A stretch of 12,218 nucleotides of DNA from positions 1 through 12,218 of the forward strand of contig JAFTUB010000015.1 of NCBI GenBank assembly GCA_017466495.1, read 5' to 3'. Position 1 is the stretch's first letter. The number at the start of each line of letters is the position of its first letter. The notes beneath the pieces were generated by a model. The model was not told where the DNA came from and searched no databases. It saw nothing but the letters and a program-made list of their open reading frames with translations. Below, piece after piece: positions 1 through 5,787 of the stretch. The stretch comes from Clostridia bacterium (GTDB lineage Bacteria > Bacillota > Clostridia > Oscillospirales > CAG-272). Both the position numbers and the translations under genes were made by a program.

Positions 1-382
1 CAAACAGATCGTAGGCATCGTCAAAGGAAAGGGTGCCCAGGGGCTCCAGCAATGCGCCGCTGGGACCGATGTCCAGGGCCACCGCCACATCCCGCCCGGC
101 TACATCAGCAGCCTCCCGAGCCAGCTTCACCCCCGCCGATACCACCGCCTCCACCGTCAGAGAGGAATCCCCCTCCGCCAGCTTACGGCGGTTAGCGCCG
201 AAAGTGTTGGCGGTAATCACATCAGCCCCCGCCGCCGCATACTCGGCATGGATCGCCCGCACCACATCGGGGTGGGTGAGGTTCAGCGCCTCGGGCACTT
301 CCCCGCCCCGCAGGCCGCGGGCCTGGAGCATGGTGCCCATGGCACCGTCAAACAAAACAAAACTGCTTCTGCAATCCTTCAT
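1..382 (-). CDS. metH: Methionine synthase (MetH), N-terminal homocysteine methyltransferase domain, partial
   Basis: This is the first 127 codons of a B12-dependent methionine synthase, or a protein containing its homocysteine S-methyltransferase domain. The 3' part lies beyond base 1. The translated start includes FVLFDGAMGTMLQ, PEALNLTHPDVVRAIHAEY, GADVITANTFGANRRKL and ALDIGPSGALLEPLG, which are the hallmark early strands of the Hcy-binding TIM barrel. The zinc-binding cysteines would come later and cannot be checked. The start is the ATG at 380-382, preceded by a purine-rich AAGGAAG site within the 18-base gap after the upstream stop. The neighbour upstream is a stand-alone reactivation domain, so this MetH probably lacks its own C-terminal activation domain, as in split systems such as Thermotoga. 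A BhmT/MmuM-type methyltransferase is a weaker alternative. Confidence 0.9.
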   Translation of the reverse strand, partial: MKDCRSSFVLFDGAMGTMLQARGLRGGEVPEALNLTHPDVVRAIHAEYAAAGADVITANTFGANRRKLAEGDSSLTVEAVVSAGVKLAREAADVAGRDVAVALDIGPSGALLEPLGTLSFDDAYDLF

Positions 383-400
383 TTTCGTTTCTTCCTTTTT

Positions 401-997
401 TCAGGCACATCCAACGATGGCCGTAATACTTTTTCTCGGCAGCATCAGCCCCGAGTCGGTCAACGTCAGCCCCAGCCGACGGGGAGCATCCAGCAGAGAG
501 AGCAGCTTCCCCTGCAGAGCGAGGGGGAGATCCCCATACCCCGGACTGTACCGCCAGGTGGTGTGGCGGGGCATTTCCCCCTCGGCGTAATCCGCCGCCT
601 CCTCAATGAGCAAGCTGCAGGCCGTGTCGGCATAGAGGGCGGCGGCAGGGTCGGCCGCAAGCCCGGCCAGATACCGCTCGGTGCCCAGCCCCAGGGTCAC
701 GGCAAAGACAATACAGGAGCCGCATCCCCGAAGATGCGCCGCAATGTCCCTGCCGGGCAGAGCGACCGCCGTTCCCCCAAGGGAAAGGGCGTCTCCCTCC
801 CGCACCAGTTCAAATTTGCGCCACAGCGCCTGCGGTGCGGCGGCACGCCCGGCGCCCCGCACGGCCTCCTCCGCCAAATGGCGAAGCGGCGCAGTCTGCG
901 CGGCGGCAGGGCATCCCATGGCCTGCAGCAGTGCCTCCGGAGCCACCGTCAGCGCGTGGGGATCTATGGTGATCAAGCCCCAAAGCGACTCCTCCAT
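401..997 (-). CDS. Stand-alone vitamin B12-dependent methionine synthase activation-domain protein
   Basis: This 198-residue protein matches the C-terminal reactivation domain of MetH, expressed as a separate gene. In the family this domain binds S-adenosylmethionine and supplies a methyl group during reductive repair of the inactive cob(II)alamin form. The SAM-binding signature is visible as RYSPGYGDLPL at residues 149-159 (Arg149, Pro152, Gly153, Tyr154). It is preceded by a TLGLGTERYL segment (101-110) and followed by the characteristic C-terminal DSGLMLPRKSITAIVG (181-196). A full-length MetH activation domain is larger, roughly 330 residues, so this is the compact stand-alone form. The start ATG follows a GGGAGGTG ribosome site. 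It sits 21 bases after malQ and 18 bases before metH, so it should be co-translated with the enzyme it serves. It is cytoplasmic, with no signal peptide or membrane segment. Confidence 0.88.
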   Translation of the reverse strand: MEESLWGLITIDPHALTVAPEALLQAMGCPAAAQTAPLRHLAEEAVRGAGRAAAPQALWRKFELVREGDALSLGGTAVALPGRDIAAHLRGCGSCIVFAVTLGLGTERYLAGLAADPAAALYADTACSLLIEEAADYAEGEMPRHTTWRYSPGYGDLPLALQGKLLSLLDAPRRLGLTLTDSGLMLPRKSITAIVGCA

Positions 998-1018
998 ATC
1001 CGCACCTCCCGAATCAAA

Positions 1019-2452
1019 TTACGCCCGTCCGAACAGGCGGTTCCATTCTCTGAATTTTGCCCGATCGATCATGGGCAGCTGATCCCGCGCCAGGCGATAG
1101 CTCCAGTTGCCGCCGGTTTTGCCGGGGGTATTGAAGCGGGTATCGCTTCCATAGAAAAGCAGATCCTGCACCGGAAGCACCAGCAGCCCCGCATGGCTGG
1201 CAAACATGGTGCGCAGGATGGCATCGGCACAGTGATCCCAATCTCCCCCCGCATAGCCGCAGTAGGCGAAGAGCCGGCGGCGATCAGCCTCGGGCATCTC
1301 CCAAATGTAGCCGAGGAGGGTATTGTTGTCATGGGTTCCGGTGTATGCCGCACAGTTGTTGGGGTAGTGGTGGGGCAGGTGAGGAGAATTCTCGTCCCCC
1401 AGGAAAGCGAACTGCAGCACCCGCATCCCGGGCAGACCGCTGTCCTTCACCAGAGCCGCCACCTCGGCCGTGATCTCCCCCAAATCCTCGGCGATCAGCA
1501 GCTTGTCGCCGCAGACCTGCTGCATGGCGCGAACAAATTCCAAACCCGGCCCCTTGATCCAGCGGCCGTTTTTGGCAGTGGTCTCCCCCGCGGGGATGGC
1601 GTAATAGGATTCGATCCCCCGGAAGTGGTCGATGCGCACGCCGTCAAAGAGCTCGGTCATGAAGCCCATTCGCGCCCGCCACCAGGCAAAGCCGTCGGCC
1701 TTCATCTTCTCCCAATCGTAAAGGGGATTTCCCCACAGCTGGCCGTCGGCGCAGAAGTAATCGGGGGGAACCCCCGCCACATCGGTGGGCATTCCCTCCC
1801 CGTCCAGCAGGAACTGGTCGGGGGCGCTCCAAACGTCGGCGCTGTCATGGGCCACATAGATGGGCACATCCCCCACCACCGAGATTCCCCGGCGGTTGGC
1901 GTAGGCCTTGACCTTCGCCCATTGGCGGAAGAAGGTGTACTCAGCAAACCGCCAGGTTGCAAGCAGAGCGGGATCGGGAGTGTCCACCGTCCAGGCGGTC
2001 CAGGGCCGATCACCGTTGGCCGCACGCAGTGCCATGAAGCGGCAGAAATTTTCCACCTGGGGATGGGCGGCAAAGAATGCCTCCATCTCCCCATCATCGG
2101 CATATCGTTCAGCCGCACGGGCAAGAAGCGTCATCCGCTCCCGGCCGAGACGGTCAAATTCACAGAGATAGGGTGTCTGCTGCGCCGCCGCGCCCAGCTC
2201 GGCCGCGGTGATGAGACCGTCGCGGTAAAGGGTGGGCAGGTCAATGAAATTGGGATTCCCCGAGAAAGCACTGAAGGACTTATAGGGGGAATTATATTCA
2301 TCGGGCAGGCAGAAGGGGAGCACCTGCCAGACAGAAAAGCCGCAGTCGGCCAGGAAATCGATCCATTCCAGCGCCTCATTGCCAAAGGAGCCGCAGGAAA
2401 AATCCCCCCACAGGGAGGAAACGTGCATCAGCACGCCGCTTCTTCTCTTCAT
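1019..2452 (-). CDS. malQ: 4-alpha-glucanotransferase (amylomaltase, GH77)
   Basis: This enzyme transfers alpha-1,4-glucan segments between maltodextrins (disproportionation) in the cytoplasm during starch, maltodextrin or glycogen metabolism. Family GH77 is clear from conserved blocks: SGVLMHVSSLWGDFSCGSFG at the N-terminus, WQVLPFCLPDEYNSPYKS (residues 42-59), GDVPIYVAHDSADVW (194-208), GVRIDHFRGIESYY (271-284, nucleophile Asp275), IAEDLG (320-325, acid/base Glu322) and GTHDNNT (372-378, third acidic residue Asp375). At 477 residues it is the compact Thermus/plant D-enzyme type, not the longer E. coli MalQ. An ATG three codons upstream (2459-2461) is in frame but overlaps the GAAAGGA ribosome site, so the ATG at 2450-2452 is preferred. 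A strong promoter lies directly upstream. Two methionine-synthase genes follow closely, an odd partnership for a glucan enzyme. Confidence 0.96.
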   Translation of the reverse strand: MKRRSGVLMHVSSLWGDFSCGSFGNEALEWIDFLADCGFSVWQVLPFCLPDEYNSPYKSFSAFSGNPNFIDLPTLYRDGLITAAELGAAAQQTPYLCEFDRLGRERMTLLARAAERYADDGEMEAFFAAHPQVENFCRFMALRAANGDRPWTAWTVDTPDPALLATWRFAEYTFFRQWAKVKAYANRRGISVVGDVPIYVAHDSADVWSAPDQFLLDGEGMPTDVAGVPPDYFCADGQLWGNPLYDWEKMKADGFAWWRARMGFMTELFDGVRIDHFRGIESYYAIPAGETTAKNGRWIKGPGLEFVRAMQQVCGDKLLIAEDLGEITAEVAALVKDSGLPGMRVLQFAFLGDENSPHLPHHYPNNCAAYTGTHDNNTLLGYIWEMPEADRRRLFAYCGYAGGDWDHCADAILRTMFASHAGLLVLPVQDLLFYGSDTRFNTPGKTGGNWSYRLARDQLPMIDRAKFREWNRLFGRA

Positions 2453-2461
2453 GGGTATCAT

Positions 2462-2468
2462 CCTTTCG
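2462..2468 (-). promoter_or_regulatory. malQ ribosome binding site that decides the start
   Basis: On the minus strand GAAAGGA is followed by TGATACCC and then the ATG at 2450-2452, which is a normal spacing. The upstream in-frame ATG (2459-2461) begins inside or immediately after this site and so is unlikely to be used. Confidence 0.6.
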
Positions 2469-2487
2469 GGTATGGGTCTATGCCTAT

Positions 2488-2516
2488 ATTATGCCGCAAA
2501 AGCGGGGATTTGTCAA
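2488..2516 (-). promoter_or_regulatory. Sigma-A-type promoter of the malQ-metH unit
   Basis: Read on the minus strand, TTGACA (2511-2516, perfect -35) is separated by exactly 17 bases from CATAAT (2488-2493, five of six matches to TATAAT). Transcription would start near 2481, giving a leader of about 30 bases before the malQ ATG. The spacer contains a small inverted repeat, CCGC-TTTT-GCGG (2494-2505), which could be an operator half-site pair or chance. The promoter begins 25 bases past the last hairpin of the repeat element that separates it from the FAD oxidoreductase gene. It is the only near-consensus promoter I can see in the window. Confidence 0.8.
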
Positions 2517-2541
2517 GGTTTGCTTGCAGGATGCCGCCCAT

Positions 2542-2661
2542 CGGGGGAGCCTTTTGAAAAAGGCTCCCCCGAACCCCCGCGAAAACTTCCCGGCGCGCCT
2601 CGTTTGAAAGTTTTGGCGGAAGGGTTTGGGGAGGGGCCTTTTTCAAAAGGCCCCTCCCCAA
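2542..2661. repeat. Composite palindromic element A (two half-units head to head)
   Basis: Two long hairpins flank a central inverted repeat. The left hairpin has 14-base arms, 2542-2555 and 2558-2571 (arm CGGGGGAGCCTTTT). The right one has perfect 17-base arms, 2626-2642 and 2645-2661 (arm TTGGGGAGGGGCCTTTT). Between them are CGCGAAAACTT and GAAAGTTTTGGCGG around a GGCGCGCC palindrome. Hairpin bases are TTTT/AAAA around a two-base loop. The right hairpin ends 6 bases beyond the FAD oxidoreductase stop codon, and the malQ promoter starts 25 bases after the left one, so it sits between two transcription units. It fills most of the 215-base gap between these genes. It has no small GGGGC/GCCCC hairpin, unlike the other three copies. 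Confidence 0.85.
2626..2661 (-). terminator. Possible terminator or mRNA-end hairpin after the FAD oxidoreductase gene
   Basis: A perfect 17-base-pair stem with a two-base loop begins 6 bases after the stop codon. It is one arm-pair of repeat element A. No T-run follows the stem on the minus strand (it is followed by ACCCTTCCGCC), so this is not a textbook intrinsic terminator. Its position before a fresh promoter argues that transcription or mRNA decay stops here. The role is inferred. Confidence 0.4.
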
Positions 2662-2667
2662 GGTCTG

Positions 2668-4467
2668 TTATTTCACATCGCAGGCATAAAGGCGCACCTT
2701 CTCTGCGCCCCAGGTTTCCTCGAACCGCACGGTCAGCGTCTTTGCCGTCACGTTCAGGGGAAGCTTCACCAAAGAATGATAGTTCTCCCCAATCGCCGCC
2801 ACCTCGACGCCGTCGGCCAGCACCGTAAAGCGACGCACCAGGGTGGCCGCAACCTTCACCGGGACAAAATCAAATCCCGTGTGGAGGCGCTGGGCGAAGA
2901 CCTGCATCTTCCGGTTGGGGGTGATGGTCTCCCGAGTGAAGTCGGGATCAAACACAAGCCGCAGCTCGCGCACCGTCTCGGGCGCATCGAAGGAAAAGGT
3001 GATCTCCCCACCCAGGGGAAGCTCCGCCGCATGGTCGGCATCCTCCCGGGGCCGCTCGATGCCGTCCTGCAGGAGGGCCAGCGCATCTGCGGACAGGTCG
3101 ATCTTAGCCCGGCGGGTCAGCGCGGGCATCTCCCGGCGCAGGCCGGGCAGGAAGCAGTTGTCCTCCATCAGACAGGCCTGCAGTTCGGGGACATATGTGG
3201 GATAGATTTCGGCAGGATCAATACCCTGTCGGCAGGCAATGGCCGCCGCCGTCCCCACCGCCTGGCCCATGAGCGAACAGGTGGCCATGACGCGGGTAGA
3301 GGAAAGGGCAGCATGGGTGGCGCTGATGTTGCGCCCTGCCATGAAGAGGTTGGCCACATCCGCCGAATAGAGCACACGATAAGGAATGCCGTAGGGAGAA
3401 GGCACTTTATACAGAATAGATGGCTCCTCCCTGGCCGCTGTCATGCGAATGCCGCAGGGATTGTGATCGTCCATGGGCCAGCCGCCGAAGGCCACCACAT
3501 CGTCGAATTTTCCGCCCTCGGCAATATGATTCTGGGTGAGCATCAGGCCCCCCTCATACCGACGGGACTCCCGCTTGCCGGGCAGGAAACCCACCCATTC
3601 CAGCTGCCAGTTTTCATAGCCGTGGTCGCCGCGGTTTTTGATGTGATCCCAAACCCCGAAGGCCACCTTCAGCAGCTCATCCCGCAGGTACTCGGTGTCA
3701 TGGATGCTGTCATCCTCACCGCCCAGCTCCATCCACCACAGGTTGCACCCGGAGGTGCCCACCTTGTGGTCGCGGATCATGGCCTTCCCGGTCAGCGGGG
3801 ACACCGCCGCAATGAAAGCGTCATCGGATTCGTACACATTAGCCCAATCGGGAGGAATGAATTTTACGGGGTGATCGGTTTCCTTCGCCTGAAGCAGGCA
3901 GGACATGCCCATGGTCTTGCGATCAGCCTCTGCATGGCCGATAGACTCGCCGAACTCTGACTCGGCCTCCCGACCAACACGGTAGCGCGCCCCCACCAGC
4001 GGCGCCAGAATGCTGTCCCCCGAGCAGTCGGCAAAATATTTTGCCTTTACGGTGTGCCAGGTGTAGGTGGTCAGCTGCCAGCCCGTCACCGACACAATGC
4101 GGCCGTCCTCGGTGCAGGCATCTGCCACCGAACAGTTCATGATCAGCTCCAGGTTTTTCTCCCCCATGGCGGTGCCGAACATCACGCTGTCCCAAAGGGG
4201 AGCCTCCAGGGTGGGGTTGCGGTAAATGTTCTCCTCCTCCATCTCGGAGAGAATGCCGGTCTCCCGGTTGCACTTGCCCTTGGCCCCCCGCACCCACATC
4301 CGGATCTCGCTGGATGCGTTGCCGCCAAGTACCGGGCGGTCCTGAATGAGGATCACGCGGATCCCCCCGCGGGCCGCTGCCACGGCGGCGCAAAGCCCTG
4401 CCAGGCCTCCGCCGACTACACAGAGGTCGGCTTCGTGGGTGATCTGTCGAAGTGCGGAATTGTACAT
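2668..4467 (-). CDS. FAD-dependent oxidoreductase with C-terminal beta-rich domain
   Basis: This 599-residue flavoprotein resembles the FAD_oxidored family (PF12831 type); its substrate is unknown. A Rossmann dinucleotide motif, CVVGGGLAGLCAAVAAARGG, lies at residues 16-35, followed by VLGGNASSEIRMWVRGA (46-62), a motif typical of this group. A second FAD-contact segment, YFADCSGDSILAPLVGA, is at 144-160. The C-terminal flavin-binding block, NLFMAGRNISATHAALSSTR, is at 373-392 and is followed by CSLMGQAVGTAAAIA. Residues from about 460 to the end look like a beta-sandwich, with alternating hydrophobic strands such as VRELRLVFDP. There is no signal peptide or membrane segment, so it should be cytoplasmic. 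The ATG at 4465-4467 has an AAAGGA site 8 bases upstream. Close relatives often sit in carbohydrate-use loci, and malQ lies nearby, but a sugar substrate is only a guess. It is isolated by repeat elements on both sides. Confidence 0.85.
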   Translation of the reverse strand: MYNSALRQITHEADLCVVGGGLAGLCAAVAAARGGIRVILIQDRPVLGGNASSEIRMWVRGAKGKCNRETGILSEMEEENIYRNPTLEAPLWDSVMFGTAMGEKNLELIMNCSVADACTEDGRIVSVTGWQLTTYTWHTVKAKYFADCSGDSILAPLVGARYRVGREAESEFGESIGHAEADRKTMGMSCLLQAKETDHPVKFIPPDWANVYESDDAFIAAVSPLTGKAMIRDHKVGTSGCNLWWMELGGEDDSIHDTEYLRDELLKVAFGVWDHIKNRGDHGYENWQLEWVGFLPGKRESRRYEGGLMLTQNHIAEGGKFDDVVAFGGWPMDDHNPCGIRMTAAREEPSILYKVPSPYGIPYRVLYSADVANLFMAGRNISATHAALSSTRVMATCSLMGQAVGTAAAIACRQGIDPAEIYPTYVPELQACLMEDNCFLPGLRREMPALTRRAKIDLSADALALLQDGIERPREDADHAAELPLGGEITFSFDAPETVRELRLVFDPDFTRETITPNRKMQVFAQRLHTGFDFVPVKVAATLVRRFTVLADGVEVAAIGENYHSLVKLPLNVTAKTLTVRFEETWGAEKVRLYACDVK

Positions 4468-4490
4468 ATGTATCGTCCTTTCTTTGATGG

Positions 4491-4653
4491 ATGGGGCTTT
4501 GCCCCATACCCCACTTAAGGGAGCTTTTTGAAAAAAGCTCCCTTAAGAATCCCGCAAAAACTTTCAGGCACGCCCCTTTTTGAAAGTTTTCGCGGGGGGG
4601 TTGGGGGGAGCCTTTTTCAAAAGGCGCCCCCCAAAAGGCACCTCCCCAAGGTC
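4491..4653. repeat. Composite palindromic element B (the most complete copy)
   Basis: In plus-strand order: a small hairpin ATGGGGC-TTT-GCCCCAT (4491-4507); a perfect long hairpin with 16-base arms, 4514-4529 and 4532-4547 (CTTAAGGGAGCTTTTT); the inverted pair CCCGCAAAAACTTTCA (4551-4566) and TGAAAGTTTTCGCGGG (4581-4596) around GGCACGCC; a second long hairpin, 4601-4616 with 4619-4634 (TTGGGGGGAGCCTTTT, one mismatch); and a tail containing CCTCCCCAAGGTC (4641-4653) that touches the rlmN stop codon. The same tail precedes the stop at element A. The small hairpin lies about 16 bases upstream of the ribosome site of the FAD oxidoreductase gene. The element fills nearly the whole 186-base gap, and no promoter is evident inside it. 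Confidence 0.87.
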
Positions 4654-5685
4654 TTACACCTCGCCCCGGCGCAGCTGGCCGCAGGAGGCATCAATATCGC
4701 TCCCCAGCTTGCGGCGTACAGTGGCACGGATGCCGCGCTTCTCCAGCACGGCGGCGAAGGCCTTGATGGCACGTCCGTCCGAGGCCGAGAACTGCCGCTC
4801 TCCCACAGGGTTAACGGGGATGAGATTCACATGAATGGGCATGGTCTCGGTGCGGCTGCGCAGGCCGCGGTTGAGGCGTTCCGCCAATTTTTCCGCCTGG
4901 GCGGGAGAATCGTTCTCTCCCGCGATCAGGGTATACTCAAAGGAAATGCGCCGCCCGGTTTTGTTCCAGTAGTCCCGGCAGGTGGACAGCAGGGTGTCGA
5001 TCCCCCATTTGCGATTCACCGGCATCAGGGCCGAGCGGGTTTCGTCATCGGGGGCGTGAAGGGAGATGGACAGGGTAATGGGCAGATCTTCCTCGGCCAG
5101 CCGGGCGATTTTGTCGCAGAGGCCGCAGGTGGACAGCGAAATGTGCCGATAACCGATGTTCAGGCCCTTGGGATCTCCCACCAGGCGCAGAAAGCGCAGT
5201 ACGTTGTCATAGTTATCCAGCGGCTCGCCGATGCCCATGAGCACAATGCCCCCAACCCGCAGACCGCTGTCTGCCTGGGCGGCCAGGATCTGTCCGATGA
5301 GCTCCCCCGCTTCCAGGTCCCGCACCTTGCCCCCAATGGTGGAGGCGCAGAAGGCACATCCCATCCGACAGCCCACCTGGGTGCTCAGACAGATGGTCAC
5401 CCCGTGCTTGTATTGCATGAGCACGCTCTCCACGCAGTTGCCGTCGGAGAGCGAAAAGAGATACTTGATCGTCCCATCCACCGCCGATACCAGCTTGCGG
5501 GCAACGGCGGGCAGGTGGTAGTCTGCCATCAGCACCTCACGCAGCGCCAGCGGCAAATTGGTCATATCCCGGGGCGCAACCCCGCGGTGCAGCTGTTCAA
5601 AAATCTGCCCCGCACGGTATCGCGGCTGGCCCAGCTCAGCCATCCGCCCCTCAAGCTCAGGCAGCGTCAAAGAAAGCAGATTCAT
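4654..5685 (-). CDS. rlmN: Dual-specificity 23S rRNA/tRNA adenine-C2 methyltransferase (radical SAM)
   Basis: This enzyme methylates C2 of A2503 in 23S rRNA and of A37 in some tRNAs, tuning the peptidyl transferase centre and decoding accuracy. In 343-residue numbering, the radical-SAM cluster CxxxCxxC is Cys106, Cys110, Cys113 (GCRMGCAFC). The conserved cysteine corresponding to E. coli Cys118 is Cys99 (ICLSTQVGC), and the methyl-carrying C-terminal cysteine is Cys335 (DIDASCGQL). The GEPLDNYDNV and SISLHAPDDETR segments are typical of RlmN; Cfr-type resistance enzymes are not favoured. Reading in frame extends back to a TTG at 5746-5748, but that extension is translated repeat sequence. The ATG at 5683-5685 has GAAGGG at proper spacing, and another ATG two codons earlier (5689-5691) is possible. 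It is separated from rsmB by half-element C. Confidence 0.97.
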   Translation of the reverse strand: MNLLSLTLPELEGRMAELGQPRYRAGQIFEQLHRGVAPRDMTNLPLALREVLMADYHLPAVARKLVSAVDGTIKYLFSLSDGNCVESVLMQYKHGVTICLSTQVGCRMGCAFCASTIGGKVRDLEAGELIGQILAAQADSGLRVGGIVLMGIGEPLDNYDNVLRFLRLVGDPKGLNIGYRHISLSTCGLCDKIARLAEEDLPITLSISLHAPDDETRSALMPVNRKWGIDTLLSTCRDYWNKTGRRISFEYTLIAGENDSPAQAEKLAERLNRGLRSRTETMPIHVNLIPVNPVGERQFSASDGRAIKAFAAVLEKRGIRATVRRKLGSDIDASCGQLRRGEV

Positions 5686-5710
5686 CTTCATCCCTTCCAA
5701 ATCCTCAATC

Positions 5711-5783
5711 GGGAAAGTTTTCGCGGGTCCTAAGGGGGCCTTTTTCAAAAGGCCCCCTTAGCGGGGCACGGGGCAGAGCCCCG
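5711..5783. repeat. Single palindromic half-element C
   Basis: Plus-strand order: core GGGAAAGTTTTCGCGGG (5711-5727); a perfect long hairpin with 15-base arms, 5730-5744 and 5747-5761 (CTAAGGGGGCCTTTT); then a small hairpin CGGGGC-AGA-GCCCCG (5769-5783). It ends 4 bases from the rsmB stop codon and occupies most of the 102-base rsmB-rlmN gap. The core arm is about 20 bases upstream of the rlmN ribosome site. It corresponds to one half of elements A and B. Confidence 0.85.
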
Positions 5784-5787
5784 CCTC

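Noticed and set aside
383..400. A riboswitch (SAM, cobalamin or T-box) in front of metH
   Set aside because: Only 18 bases separate metH from the preceding gene, and the malQ leader is about 30 bases, too short for these structures.
248..2557. Very long plus-strand open frame (769 codons) opposite malQ and the methionine genes
   Set aside because: It is antisense to three genes with clear family motifs, has no recognisable domain, and starts inside metH. Long antisense frames are expected in GC-rich coding DNA.
2626..3960. Plus-strand open frame (444 codons) opposite the FAD oxidoreductase
   Set aside because: It begins inside a hairpin of element A and is antisense to an intact flavoprotein; this is a compositional artefact.
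5686..5748. N-terminal extension of rlmN from a TTG at 5746-5748
   Set aside because: The extra residues are translated repeat element C; the ATG at 5683-5685 has a good ribosome site and gives the usual protein length.
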